Positions 10,397 to 19,560 are shown, counted from the stretch's first letter. The stretch: 64,000 nt of DNA from Myroides sp. N17-2 (GCF_002286775.1 NZ_NSGJ01000012.1:59498-123497), one strand, 5' to 3'. Numbers and translations are program-made. The notes: generated by a model from the sequence alone, not told the origin.

Positions 10397-11432
10397 GTTG
10401 TATTGCTTTTAGTGCTGTTAATAATTGGGTATTCTCTTCAGGCTGACCTATTGATATACGCAGGGTATTAGGTACTACTTTACTTCTGTTCCTTACGATA
10501 ATCTGCTTCTCTATTAACTCTTGGTACAACTTATCTGCTTGATCAAACTCTACTAAGAGATAATTCGCTTCAGAAGGATAGATAAATCGAGTCATAGACA
10601 GCGAACTTAGTTCCTTTATCATTCTCTCTTTCTCACTTAATAACACTGCTATTCTCTGCTCAAACCCTGTTTTATCTTGCAAGAGTTTAATTGCCTCTTG
10701 CTGATTGATAATACTCAGATTATAAGGAGACTTCACCTTATTAAAGTAATATAACACTTCCTCATTCATCCACGCCATCCCTATGCGAAGCCCTGCCATT
10801 CCCCATCCTTTAGACAAGGTCTGTAAGATGATTAAGTTCTTATATTGTGTTAACTCTTCTAGCCAAGATGACTCACTGCTAAAATCTATATAAGCCTCAT
10901 CTACGATAACCATTCCCTTAAACTGATTTAATAGCCTAATGATTGTCTCTCTCTTTATCAAGTTTCCTGTCGGATTATTAGGAGAACAGATAAACATTAG
11001 CTTTACATTCTCATCTGTCAAATAAGGATCTACTAACCCCTCTTCTATCTGAAACACCTTATCTAAAGGAAGTGTGATTAACTCCACAGCATTGATATTA
11101 GCATAGACCTCATACATTCCATAGGTAGGTGTGAACACAATAGCTTTATCTTTATTGGGTTCACAGAATATGCGGTAAGCCAAATCAATCGCTTCATCAC
11201 TTCCATTGCCTAAGAATAACTGCCCAGCATCACCTCCTTTTATCTCGCTAATCACTTGTTTTAATTCACATTGATAAGGATCAGGATAGCGATTCACTGT
11301 ACCATACGGATTCTCATTAGCATCTAAGAACACCCCTTTATCTCCCTTATACTCATCACGAGCACTAGTATATGGTGACAGCTTAGCTATATTTGTTCTC
11401 ACTAATTCTGAGATATTTATACTACTGCTCAT
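10368..11432 (-). CDS. hisC: Histidinol-phosphate aminotransferase
   Basis: A 354-residue fold type I PLP aminotransferase converting imidazole-acetol phosphate to histidinol phosphate. The PLP lysine is in [14 protein letters not shown], the cofactor Asp/Tyr in VDEAYIDF, and the Asn of CSPNNPTG is present. The N-terminal NENPYG segment is typical of HisC. It lies between hisD (11-bp overlap) and hisB (29-bp overlap). Other class II aminotransferases look similar, but the context settles the identity. Confidence 0.96.
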   Translation of the reverse strand: MSSSINISELVRTNIAKLSPYTSARDEYKGDKGVFLDANENPYGTVNRYPDPYQCELKQVISEIKGGDAGQLFLGNGSDEAIDLAYRIFCEPNKDKAIVFTPTYGMYEVYANINAVELITLPLDKVFQIEEGLVDPYLTDENVKLMFICSPNNPTGNLIKRETIIRLLNQFKGMVIVDEAYIDFSSESSWLEELTQYKNLIILQTLSKGWGMAGLRIGMAWMNEEVLYYFNKVKSPYNLSIINQQEAIKLLQDKTGFEQRIAVLLSEKERMIKELSSLSMTRFIYPSEANYLLVEFDQADKLYQELIEKQIIVRNRSKVVPNTLRISIGQPEENTQLLTALKAIQREKESIIYR

Positions 11433-12714
11433 CGTTCATCTTTTTTAGGCGAATACTAACTGCATTTTTATGAGCGATTAACTGCTCTGCTTCTGCCATT
11501 ACTTCTATTGTTTTACCAATGTTTTTCAGTCCTTGAGCTGTTAGTTTTTGGAATGTTATCTTCTTGACAAAACTATCTACAGATACCCCACTATAACTTT
11601 TGGCATATCCATTAGTCGGTAAAGTGTGATTTGTTCCACTTGCATAATCCCCTGCACTTTCGCACGAATAGGCACCTAAGAACACAGATCCTGCGTTAAT
11701 AATCTGATCTATATATAATTCTGCATTGTCTATATTTAAGATCAAGTGCTCAGGAGCATACTCATTACTAAAGGCAATACAGTCTTCTAATGTAGGTAGC
11801 TCTATCATCAAACTATTATTTAGTGTCTGAGCGGCTAAGTCTCTACGAGGCAAATCCTTCAACTGATTATCAAGTGCTTCTGAGACTTCTGCTATCTTCT
11901 GCTTAGACGTAGTCACAAATACTACTTGACTATCTGTACCGTGCTCTGCCTGTGATAATAAATCAGCAGCTATATAGTCTGCATCTGCCTGAGCATCTGC
12001 TATCACTAATACTTCACTAGGTCCTGCAGGCATATCTATGGCTACTCCCTGTGTCTGTACTAATTCTTTTGCTTTCATCACATATTGATTACCAGGACCA
12101 AATATCTTATACACTTGTGGTACAGTCTCTGTGCCATAAGCCATCGCAGCTATCGCCTGTGCTCCCCCTATCTTAAAGATAGTATCTATCCCTAGATACT
12201 TGGCAGCATAGAGAATCACCTCATTTACTTTACCTTCTTTATTACACGGAGTACACAGTACTAACTGCTTACACCCTGCTAACTGAGCAGGTATCCCTAA
12301 CATTAACAACGTTGAGAATAAAGGTGCTGTCCCTCCAGGTATATAAAGCCCCACCTTCTCTATCCCTACACTTTTTCTCCAGCAACTTACCCCTGCAGTC
12401 GTTTCTACCTTTTCTTCTGTTTTTAATTGAGATTGGTGAAACTTCTTGATGTTATTAGCGGCTACTGCTATAGCCTCTTTTATCTCTGTGCTAACAAGTT
12501 CAGTTGCCTCTTTTATCTCTTGCTCACTGACTCTAAAGTCCGTTAACTGCACCCCATCAAATAGAGATGTATAGTTCTGAATCGCTACATCACCTCTGTC
12601 TTTTACTTGCTTCAGAACAGTGCTTACACTTTCGTTTAAACTCTCTGTTGCGATAATAGGACGTTTAGTAAGTCCTCTCCATTCTTCTTTGGTTGGTTTA
12701 TATATTGTAATCAT
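11422..12714 (-). CDS. hisD: Histidinol dehydrogenase
   Basis: The 430-residue zinc enzyme performs the last two oxidations, histidinol to histidine. Characteristic blocks are VGLYIPGGTAPLFSTLLM, KIFGPGNQYV, DMPAGPSEVLVIAD, the LLSQAEHG zinc-ligand region and YAPEHLIL. Length is normal for the family. It follows hisG by 15 bp and overlaps hisC by 11 bp. Confidence 0.97.
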   Translation of the reverse strand: MITIYKPTKEEWRGLTKRPIIATESLNESVSTVLKQVKDRGDVAIQNYTSLFDGVQLTDFRVSEQEIKEATELVSTEIKEAIAVAANNIKKFHQSQLKTEEKVETTAGVSCWRKSVGIEKVGLYIPGGTAPLFSTLLMLGIPAQLAGCKQLVLCTPCNKEGKVNEVILYAAKYLGIDTIFKIGGAQAIAAMAYGTETVPQVYKIFGPGNQYVMKAKELVQTQGVAIDMPAGPSEVLVIADAQADADYIAADLLSQAEHGTDSQVVFVTTSKQKIAEVSEALDNQLKDLPRRDLAAQTLNNSLMIELPTLEDCIAFSNEYAPEHLILNIDNAELYIDQIINAGSVFLGAYSCESAGDYASGTNHTLPTNGYAKSYSGVSVDSFVKKITFQKLTAQGLKNIGKTIEVMAEAEQLIAHKNAVSIRLKKMNDEQ

Positions 12715-12729
12715 TTGTCTGTTCTGTTT

Positions 12730-13587
12730 TTAGTAAATCATCTTTTCGATAGGAGCAACTAAGATTCCCTCAGCGCCAAGAGTCTTTAACTCATCTATGA
12801 TATCCCAGAATTGGTCTTCTTGGATAACAGAGTGTAGGCTACTCCATCCCTCATCAGCAAGAGGTAAGATAGTAGGGCTCTTCATCCCAGGTAGTATAGA
12901 GATGATTTGGTCAAGTTTATCATTAGGAGCGTTAAGTAAGATATACTTGCGTTCCTTGGCATTAAGTACAGATTTAATACGGAATAACAGCTTGTCTAAT
13001 AAGGCTTGTTTCTCTTGACTTAAAGACGTATTACTGATCAGAACAGCTTGACTATCTAAGACTTTTTGTACTTCTTTAAGCCCATTAGACATTAACGTAG
13101 AACCACTACTCACGATATCACACACTCCGTTCGCAAGGCCGATACTCGGTGCTATCTCCACACTTCCTGAGATAAACTCTATGGTAGCATTGATGCCCTG
13201 TTCTTTTAAGTATTTTTCTAAAACGAAAGGATATGAAGTAGCAATCTTTTTGCCTTCAAAGTAATTGATGCCTTGGTAGTCAACTTCTTTAGAAACAGCT
13301 AAACTCAAACGACAGCTACCGAAACCTAAGTATTCTAGAATAGTGACAGGAAGATTCGCTTCTAAGAATACATTCTCTCCTACGATACCGATATCAGCAA
13401 CTTGTTGTTCAACATACTTAGTCACATCATCATCACGTAAGAACAGTACTTCTATCGGGAAGTTCTTACTTTCAGCGATAAGTTTACCGCCACCATTAGG
13501 AAACTTAATTCCACATTCTTTTAATAATTCTAATGATTTCTCGCTTAAACGTCCGCTTTTTTGGATTGCAATTTTTAATTTACTCAT
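12730..13587 (-). CDS. hisG: ATP phosphoribosyltransferase, long form
   Basis: The first enzyme of histidine synthesis (ATP + PRPP), first structural gene of the operon. It starts KLKIAIQKSGRLSEKSLELL; the PRPP-binding segment is in the ISGSVEIAPSIGLANGVCD region. At 285 residues it is the long form: the last ~75 residues make the regulatory ACT-like domain that binds histidine, so no separate HisZ is needed. It sits about 60 bp downstream of the attenuator hairpin, so both transcription (attenuation) and enzyme activity are likely controlled by histidine. Confidence 0.97.
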   Translation of the reverse strand: MSKLKIAIQKSGRLSEKSLELLKECGIKFPNGGGKLIAESKNFPIEVLFLRDDDVTKYVEQQVADIGIVGENVFLEANLPVTILEYLGFGSCRLSLAVSKEVDYQGINYFEGKKIATSYPFVLEKYLKEQGINATIEFISGSVEIAPSIGLANGVCDIVSSGSTLMSNGLKEVQKVLDSQAVLISNTSLSQEKQALLDKLLFRIKSVLNAKERKYILLNAPNDKLDQIISILPGMKSPTILPLADEGWSSLHSVIQEDQFWDIIDELKTLGAEGILVAPIEKMIY

Positions 13588-13649
13588 GATATTTTAAGAT
13601 TAAAATGCTCGAGTAAATCGATAGGAAGTATCAAATAGCTATATGCCTA

Positions 13650-13686
13650 AAAACAAAAAATCCCGTCTGATTTACTCAAACGGGAT
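13650..13686 (-). terminator. his operon attenuator terminator
   Basis: On the minus strand, ATCCCGT (13686-13680) pairs with ACGGGAT (13666-13660) around a 13-nt loop and is followed at once by TTTTTTGTTTTT. It lies between the His-rich leader peptide and hisG, the position expected for the terminator arm of a transcription attenuator. Confidence 0.88.
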
Positions 13687-13720
13687 AATTAGATATTTTT
13701 GTTTCAAATACATCAAATCA

Positions 13721-13780
13721 TTACCAGCTCGTAAGAGTACAAGTAGAATGATGGTGATGATGTAATTGACTTAGATACAT
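13721..13780 (-). CDS. hisL: his operon leader peptide
   Basis: A 19-codon frame reads MYLSQLHHHHHSTCTLTSW and stops 35 nt before the terminator hairpin stem. Five consecutive His codons (13748-13762) are the hallmark of a his leader peptide: when charged tRNA-His is scarce the ribosome stalls there, which favours an antiterminator fold and lets transcription reach hisG. The start ATG is 25 nt after a perfect -7 element. It is too short for ordinary gene finders. The sequence, spacing and downstream hairpin are seen directly; the stalling mechanism is inferred from the enterobacterial model. Confidence 0.88.
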   Translation of the reverse strand: MYLSQLHHHHHSTCTLTSW

Positions 13781-13805
13781 GTCTTTTTTTGTTTATTTGA
13801 TAAGT

Positions 13806-13839
13806 CAAATGTATATATAAATTTCATACACTCGACAAA
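13806..13839 (-). promoter_or_regulatory. his operon promoter
   Basis: On the minus strand a TTTG (13839-13836) lies 22 bp before TACATTTG (13813-13806), an exact match to the Bacteroidetes -7 consensus TAnnTTTG. Transcription should start about 20 nt before the leader peptide ATG. Confidence 0.75.
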
Positions 13840-13960
13840 TTATTTTTATTTATTTCTTACACTTTTCAAACATTGACCAACAACAACTGTTCTAAAACCC
13901 AATGAATACGAGGGATTTACTGTATTTTAAAATCAGTAAAATATTTTAACATTTCTCGCT

Positions 13961-14120
13961 TTAACCCAAATTAGGCGATAGACATATAAACGAAAAGTAA
14001 TTATACAAGATAGGTTTGAATTAGTGACACAAGCATACTATAGTATGGTTTTAGAGCTAATGAAAGAGCTATGAAGTAGAATTGCTTTGTAGTATTTGGC
14101 TAATGCCTAATCTGGGTTAA
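13961..14120 (+). repeat. Dispersed 160-bp repeat, copy A
   Basis: Terminal inverted repeats TTAACCCAAATTAGGC and (reverse) TTAACCCAGATTAGGC match at 15 of 16 positions. The centre holds the perfect palindrome CATACTATAGTATG, followed by GTTTTAGAGCTAA. It shares its interior with copies at 16764, 20033, 41132, 56178 and 63816. It lies just after the 3' end of the hydrolase gene and contains no gene. Confidence 0.85.
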
Positions 14121-14130
14121 ATACACTCTT

Positions 14131-15357
14131 TTACAAATAAAAATTAGCCATCTTAGCCATCGTAAGATTAAAATGAGTATCTACTTCTTCTGCGTTTTTA
14201 GTAGTTAAAGGAAAAGGCACCATATGACTATATGCAAAAGGATAATCTAATATATCTACCCCAATAGGCACATCTCTATAGGGTCCTTTTAGCATATTTA
14301 AAGCTTCTACAGCAGGTGCTACTTCATCTTCTTTAAGATTAACTGAATAGATCTGATTTTCTAATTCTTTTAGACGAGCTTCGCGTTCTTCTTGATAGTG
14401 ATTATACCTCAGCATCGTTTTAAACCAACTCTCACCAGGATGTAACTCACTTGATTGATAATGATGAATTCTAGGTTCTGCTATAAATTTAGTAGTCAAT
14501 AGTTGAGCAAAGACTTTTTGCATAGCGATAGTTGCTTTACCATCCATAATATACTTCGATACAGGGAACATACGGTCTATAGTCATCCCACCACAGAAAC
14601 ACACTAATTTAGCTTTAGCCAATATCCCATTAGGATTAGCCATCAATAGGATAATCGCCAAAAAAGAACCAATAGAATAACCAAATAAATCAATGTTAGC
14701 TGAAGGAGATACACAAGAAAATTTCCCTTCTCTCAACTCTTTATCCCATTGTACAAAGTCATAATACGTCTGTAATCCTGACCAAAACATACGCTGTGGA
14801 TTAGCTTCCATACGCGTACTCAATGCTGCATTCACATAACTCGTATCAGAATTCTCTTGCCAGTGTTTAGCTCTTTGTTGTGCAACTTCAAACATTAGCT
14901 TACGGTCAGACCACTCTAATGGTGCCCTGTCCATGTGAAAACTAATTGGAAAGAGTACAATGGCTTTGTTAGTGCGTTTAGCAAGCTCATAAGCCCACGG
15001 CAAGTACTTATCCCACTTCTTCTCATTAAGCCCATGAAACATCACTATAACATCTGTAGAAACCTCTTCAGTAAGTGTTTTCAATATAATAACCTTAAAC
15101 TTCTTATTTTCACTGACACCATAATCTGAGATATCAAGCAAATGATCTGTATCTGTGGTCAACTTACTATAAGTATCTTCAAAATCCTCATTATGTATAT
15201 CACAATGCAATGTATCCGATCCACATAATACATTAGCTGCTTGTGTAGATTCAAAGTCATATTTAAACAGTTCAATACCTAACTCCTCACTTTTTAGATA
15301 ATCTCCTTCAGTATGAAATAAGTTCTTTAACTGTTCGTGTAGTTGATAGTAATGCAT
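14131..15357 (-). CDS. Alpha/beta hydrolase, DUF6051-like
   Basis: A 408-residue protein without signal peptide. It has an oxyanion-type HG motif (VMFHGLNEKKW, about residue 108) and a nucleophile elbow GYSIGS (about residue 225), both typical of alpha/beta hydrolases. A late His in YSHMVPF could complete the triad. I recall proteins of this shape as DUF6051 in Bacteroidetes; the substrate is unknown. It stands alone on the minus strand, and its 3' end is 10 bp from repeat copy A. Confidence 0.6.
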   Translation of the reverse strand: MHYYQLHEQLKNLFHTEGDYLKSEELGIELFKYDFESTQAANVLCGSDTLHCDIHNEDFEDTYSKLTTDTDHLLDISDYGVSENKKFKVIILKTLTEEVSTDVIVMFHGLNEKKWDKYLPWAYELAKRTNKAIVLFPISFHMDRAPLEWSDRKLMFEVAQQRAKHWQENSDTSYVNAALSTRMEANPQRMFWSGLQTYYDFVQWDKELREGKFSCVSPSANIDLFGYSIGSFLAIILLMANPNGILAKAKLVCFCGGMTIDRMFPVSKYIMDGKATIAMQKVFAQLLTTKFIAEPRIHHYQSSELHPGESWFKTMLRYNHYQEEREARLKELENQIYSVNLKEDEVAPAVEALNMLKGPYRDVPIGVDILDYPFAYSHMVPFPLTTKNAEEVDTHFNLTMAKMANFYL

Positions 15358-15706
15358 AATTGGCTAGTTAATAGGTTTATATAAAGATACTATGTATGCA
15401 TAGTATTAACGCAAAAGCGTTCAATATTATTACACAAAAAGTACCAGAAATAGACAACTATGTTTATTTACTGAAGTTATCTTGATTTTAGATCAACCTC
15501 ATTCTCCTACATTCAATTTAATTTCGTAAATTTGCCTCATATTCTAATGCCTATTTCATTAGAAATCAGTGATCCTAACTCATAAGAATTAAATATTTTT
15601 TACTCTATCCCACTCCAAAACCACCTTATTAATAGCTTCTGCTAAAGTTGTTACTATCTGCATTTGTATGAATGTATACTGACAGCATTGTAAGTGCATA
15701 ATGACT

Positions 15707-15770
15707 CCATTAAAAAAGCCTTTTTAATGGACTCACTATGGACTCATAATGGACTCACTATGGACTCACC
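15707..15770. repeat. Hairpin plus four 11-bp tandem repeats
   Basis: A perfect 10-bp stem (CCATTAAAAA / TTTTTAATGG, 15707-15730) runs straight into four tandem copies of ATGGACTCACT or a one- or two-base variant (starts 15727, 15738, 15749, 15760). This is the only structure I see in the 715-bp gap between the hydrolase (start at 15357) and the antitoxin-like ORF at 16073. The rest of the gap is AT-rich and unassigned. Confidence 0.7.
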
Positions 15771-16047
15771 CAAACCAAGATCGCATAAAGATGCCTTTTA
15801 TATAGCTCTAAAAATAAATTGCGGAAATTTTATATAAACTGACCTAGAAGATTGGTCAAAAAAACTATTGAACACTAATTTTCAATACTTTACAAATATA
15901 CATATTAAAAATATAATATTTTACTACACCCTTGTCTTTTTGAATTTAAGTTGCCATAAACTAATAAAGTTAAGATGATTTCAATGCTATAAAGCATTCT
16001 TTTTAAAAACATTACAGCTATTTTACATTAAAACAACATAGTAATAG

Positions 16048-16055
16048 TAACTTTG
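16048..16055 (+). promoter_or_regulatory. -7 promoter element
   Basis: TAACTTTG matches TAnnTTTG exactly and lies 17 nt before the ATG at 16073. No clear -33 TTTG is seen. It supports expression of the short antitoxin-like ORF. Confidence 0.5.
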
Positions 16056-16072
16056 AAAAAATCGTAAAAGTG

Positions 16073-16243
16073 ATGACTAAGTACAAAGAGAATAAAGAGG
16101 TTATACAGGTAAAACCTGCATTGCTTACAGAAGAAAAAAAAGTTGAAAGACTACAGAAAGCCATTCAAGAGGGTTTGGATAGTGGTATTGTAAAAGATTT
16201 TGACCCGATAAAACATTTAGAGGCTTTAAGAAGTAGTAAGTAA
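16073..16243 (+). CDS. Orphan ParD-like antitoxin fragment
   Basis: A 56-residue ORF too short for usual gene calling. Its second half, RLQKAIQEGLDSGIVKDFD followed by PIKHLEAL, resembles the C-terminal tail of Bacteroidetes ParD-type antitoxins, the part that wraps the toxin. The N-terminal ribbon-helix-helix DNA-binding domain of a full ParD (about 80 residues) is missing, and no in-frame upstream sequence looks like one. No toxin gene follows: the next gene is on the opposite strand. It may be a remnant, or a small protein that neutralises a toxin encoded elsewhere. A -7 element upstream argues that it is transcribed. Confidence 0.55.
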   Translation: MTKYKENKEVIQVKPALLTEEKKVERLQKAIQEGLDSGIVKDFDPIKHLEALRSSK

Positions 16244-16279
16244 AATAGAAACAGTTCTATTTTACTTATTACTTTTCTT

Positions 16280-16747
16280 CTATTTATTATAAGACAAACC
16301 TGATATACTACTTGCACTCCTAGGGTCATACACAGACCATAAAGTTCCCCATTCATAAATAGCATTCCATCGTGGATAGGGGTCTTTACTTTTATTTCCT
16401 TTCTCTCCTGATAGCTTGCACATAAACGCATTGTTGCGTTCGAACACTTTCATCTCGCTCTTTTCTGTCCAATCATCCCAAGATGTAGTATCCGTTGGTT
16501 CCCAAGTGCCTAAATACATACTCTCAAGGGAATCACCAAAAAAACATAGGTTAAAATACACATGGTACCCTTCCCAAACAAAATGATTAAACCCATACCA
16601 AAAATAACCTGTCTTCACATCTCTAAAACTAGAAAAATTAGCTTTATAAAAATCTGTTTCTTTAAGCTCATCTAACTTCATCCCTTTGTGAATAGTACAA
16701 TTGAATTCCTCTAAAAGCACACTTCCAGTAGTCTGATCTATTTTCAT
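16280..16747 (-). CDS. Hypothetical protein
   Basis: A 155-residue acidic, Trp/Tyr/Phe-rich protein of unknown family; the look (small, soluble, aromatic, isolated) is like immunity proteins, but I cannot name one. The frame stays open upstream to 16789, and that extra start (MANADSGFKVNTKI) lies inside repeat copy B. I therefore prefer the internal ATG at 16747 (MKIDQTTGSVLLEE). The gene may have lost its original 5' end when the repeat arrived. It ends 37 bp from the antitoxin-like ORF, which converges on it. Confidence 0.5.
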   Translation of the reverse strand: MKIDQTTGSVLLEEFNCTIHKGMKLDELKETDFYKANFSSFRDVKTGYFWYGFNHFVWEGYHVYFNLCFFGDSLESMYLGTWEPTDTTSWDDWTEKSEMKVFERNNAFMCKLSGEKGNKSKDPYPRWNAIYEWGTLWSVYDPRSASSISGLSYNK

Positions 16748-16763
16748 TATTTTCGTGTTTACT

Positions 16764-16923
16764 TTAAACCCAGAATCAGCATTAGCCAAATACTACAAAG
16801 AAATTCTACTTCATACCTCTTTCACTTCTTCTAAAACCATACTATTGTATGCTTTTTTCATAAGTTTAGAGTTATCTTATATAATTACTTTTTGTTTATA
16901 TGTCTATCACTGATTTTAGATTA
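16764..16923 (-). repeat. Dispersed 160-bp repeat, copy B
   Basis: Same family as copy A but inverted. The left end AAACCCAGAATCAGC is clear and the right end (ACTGATTTTAGAT) has decayed. The centre CATACTATTGTATG is one change away from a perfect palindrome. It abuts a terminator at 16925 and overlaps the upstream extension of the 16280-16747 gene. Confidence 0.8.
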
Positions 16924-16924
16924 A

Positions 16925-16961
16925 AAAGAGCCAATAAGTTCTAATAACTTATTGGCTCTTT
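16925..16961. terminator. Rho-independent terminator
   Basis: A 16-bp perfect stem (AAAGAGCCAATAAGTT / AACTTATTGGCTCTTT) with a 5-nt loop lies 22 bp after the stop of the aminopeptidase P gene on the minus strand, with a short T-run on either side. Confidence 0.85.
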
Positions 16962-16982
16962 ATTAAATAAAATTATAGCTTC

Positions 16983-18374
16983 TTAGTATTTAGCTTTATA
17001 GTCTTCTATTTCGGCAACTGTTCTTATTAATTCAGGTCCTAAATATTGATAACCATCTTCTTTAATCAAGAAGTTGTCTTCTATACGAATACCTCCGAAG
17101 TGAGCGAATTGTTTCACTTTATCATAGTTAATAAACTCTGCATACTTCTTCTCTGCATCCCACATCTCGATTAACTCAGGAATAAAGTAAATACCCGGCT
17201 CCACTGTTAGAACATGCCCTGCTTTTAACTCTTTACCTAATCGCAATGATTTAACTCCAAACTGCTTAGTATCCTTAGGGTCATCTAATGTATATCCTAC
17301 ATACTGCTCTCCTAAATCTTCCATATCGTGTACATCAAGCCCCATCATATGTCCTAATCCACACTGAAAGAACATCGTATGCGCGTGATTAGCGACTGCA
17401 TCCTGTGCATTCCCTTTCATAAATCCTAAGTCGATTAATCCCTCTGCCAATATCTCACAGGCTTTTAAGTGTACGTTTTTATACTTCACACCTGCTTTAA
17501 GCTCTGCTTTAGCTCCCTCAAAAGAGTTTAATACTACGTTATACAAATCTCTTTGCTCCGGAGTAAAAGTCTTATCTACAGGATACGTACGTGTTAAGTC
17601 AGAAGCATACCCCATCGCTGTCTCACATCCTGAATCATTTAGTAACAATCTTCCTGACTCTAAGGTATTCATCTTATAGTGATTATGTAAGATACCCCCA
17701 TTTACTGTCACAATAGAATTATAAGCTAACTCACAGTTATGACTTCCTGCTACATTCTGAATAGCACTCACTATTTCATACTCTTTTACACCGGGCTTCG
17801 CCATACGCATCGCTAGCAAGTGCATTTCATTAGACACTTTTAAAGCGTCCTCTATCTGCATTATTTCTTGAGCTTCTTTAATTTCACGCTGTGCTACGAT
17901 AGCTTGTATCATAAGCACAGATGGTTTAAAGTCAGCAATAGAGATATGTAGTAATTCGCTTAGTAAAATCTTGTTGAATGATTGGTAAGGTGGTAAGTAA
18001 TGAATTGTTCTTTTAACACTCATTGCTGTAGCCAAATAAATAGCTAAATCAGCATAAGATCTCGTTTCCACTACTCCCGCTTTTTCACATTTCGCTTTTA
18101 AAGTCTCTTGGCGCCCCATCCATACGATAGCATCCATAGACATCTCATCACCGAACACTATCGTCTTGTTTTCATCCAAGTCGATAATCGCAGCTAAGTG
18201 AGGTTCTTGAATACCGAAGTAGTATAAAAAGGTACTATCCTGTCTAAAATGTGAAGCATTGTCCGCAAAGTTTATTGGATTCTCAATGTTTCCAAAGAAT
18301 AATAATATTCCCTTTGCTTGTATATTTTTTTGAAGAGATTCTCTTCTTTTCTTATAAGTTTCTGTACTAAACAT
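16983..18374 (-). CDS. pepP: Xaa-Pro aminopeptidase (aminopeptidase P family)
   Basis: A 463-residue M24 metallopeptidase that removes an N-terminal residue preceding proline. The N-terminal half is the creatinase-like domain (about 1-170). The C-terminal pita-bread domain has the two-metal site: Asp in LLNDSGCE and SDLTRTYPVD, His in CGLGHMMGLDVHD, Glu in TVEPGIYF and in GGIRIED. All five ligands are visible. It is cytoplasmic (no signal peptide) and is transcribed alone, ending at a strong terminator. Confidence 0.92.
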   Translation of the reverse strand: MFSTETYKKRRESLQKNIQAKGILLFFGNIENPINFADNASHFRQDSTFLYYFGIQEPHLAAIIDLDENKTIVFGDEMSMDAIVWMGRQETLKAKCEKAGVVETRSYADLAIYLATAMSVKRTIHYLPPYQSFNKILLSELLHISIADFKPSVLMIQAIVAQREIKEAQEIMQIEDALKVSNEMHLLAMRMAKPGVKEYEIVSAIQNVAGSHNCELAYNSIVTVNGGILHNHYKMNTLESGRLLLNDSGCETAMGYASDLTRTYPVDKTFTPEQRDLYNVVLNSFEGAKAELKAGVKYKNVHLKACEILAEGLIDLGFMKGNAQDAVANHAHTMFFQCGLGHMMGLDVHDMEDLGEQYVGYTLDDPKDTKQFGVKSLRLGKELKAGHVLTVEPGIYFIPELIEMWDAEKKYAEFINYDKVKQFAHFGGIRIEDNFLIKEDGYQYLGPELIRTVAEIEDYKAKY

Positions 18375-18449
18375 AGTCTTGTTGTTTTATCCTCCCAAGG
18401 TAACAACTTTGTCTAATATATTCTCCTATTTTTAGTTAGATTTTACTTT

Positions 18450-19502
18450 CTAAAATCTGTTGTTATAAATGTCAATAGTAAAGAACTCTTGCACTTGATC
18501 ATAAATCCCTTGATCTAATGCTACTTCTTTTAAAAACAACACATAGGTAAAATCAAACATATTGCGCTTCACATTAATGCTTTTAATAGAACGTACTAAC
18601 TCATTAGCAATAAATACTTTTTGCTCTTTAGTACCATTGTGATACACCGCTTTTATTACATCGTCATTATATGTTCTACCTTCAACATCTTTGACAATAA
18701 CATGTTCAAACGTTATGTAAATAGCTCTTTTAATAACCTCTTCCCACACAGTTCTATCCTGAATATTGTTAATAGTCAAAGCAAACCAATTGACATAATC
18801 CTCATAGAATAGCTCTATCTTCTTACTATAGGTACGAATACGTCTTTCAAAAGCATTCATAGTTTCTATCACAGTTGCAAATATCTCATGTCCAATTGGC
18901 TTATTAAGGCTCACTGTTACATAATGATTCACAGGCTCTAAAGCGATAGCCATTAAGTCCATTAACTTCTTGACATTAGCTCCTTCTAACGTTTTTCTAC
19001 GTCCTGCTACAGACTTAATAGTCTGCTCCATCATCTCCTGTACTTGCGCTGTAGTATATTGTTTTTCTTCAGTAGAAAATGTTAGTAAGAATAACTGTTC
19101 CAAGGGTTTATTCTTTTTAAATACCTCCGTTAACCAATTCGCAATAGCATCCTTATCCATGCGTAACATTACCTCTTCCGTTTCTGTTAACTTCTTCTTT
19201 TTCTTAGTCGTTATAGAAGCAACTTTGGTTTTAGACGTCGTTTTATTTCCTTCCATTGCTAAGAGTACAGCTACTTTATGCACACATAGATTCGCAGCAT
19301 TAGCACAGTCACAGACAACCTCTGTTACTTTAGAAGCCTGCATAAACAATTGCACATCATGACTTAACTCTCCTTCATCAACGAAAGCAACATAATGCCC
19401 TTTACTCTCTTGTTCTAATTCTCTCACAGGTAACTTTAGGGCTTTATTCTTATCTTTTGGACTAACAGAAGCGATTAACTCTGATACTTTCATAATGTAC
19501 AT
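18450..19502 (-). CDS. SWIM zinc-finger protein
   Basis: The 350-residue protein carries a SWIM motif at about residues 64-75 (VCDCANAANLCVHKVAVLL): Cys64-x-Cys66, six residues, Cys73-x-His75. A Lys-rich linker (TTKKKKKLTET) leads into a helical C-terminal region with no known domain. SWIM proteins bind nucleic acid or partner proteins; the specific role is unknown. The start may be the ATG at 19493 (MKVSEL), three codons in. It is a single gene with a terminator of the neighbouring gene just upstream. Confidence 0.75.
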   Translation of the reverse strand: MYIMKVSELIASVSPKDKNKALKLPVRELEQESKGHYVAFVDEGELSHDVQLFMQASKVTEVVCDCANAANLCVHKVAVLLAMEGNKTTSKTKVASITTKKKKKLTETEEVMLRMDKDAIANWLTEVFKKNKPLEQLFLLTFSTEEKQYTTAQVQEMMEQTIKSVAGRRKTLEGANVKKLMDLMAIALEPVNHYVTVSLNKPIGHEIFATVIETMNAFERRIRTYSKKIELFYEDYVNWFALTINNIQDRTVWEEVIKRAIYITFEHVIVKDVEGRTYNDDVIKAVYHNGTKEQKVFIANELVRSIKSINVKRNMFDFTYVLFLKEVALDQGIYDQVQEFFTIDIYNNRF

Positions 19503-19560
19503 GTTTATTACAAGTACAAAGTAACATAAAAAGAAGTTATATACTGCTGTCTATAAAAAC

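Noticed and set aside
14048..14061. GTTTTAGAGCTAA resembles the start of type II CRISPR repeats
   Set aside because: It occurs once per dispersed repeat copy, with no regular spacing, no spacers and no cas genes; it is part of the repeat family's interior.
16165..16431. 88-codon minus-strand frame
   Set aside because: It overlaps both the antitoxin-like ORF and the real gene 16280-16747 in another frame; a shadow.
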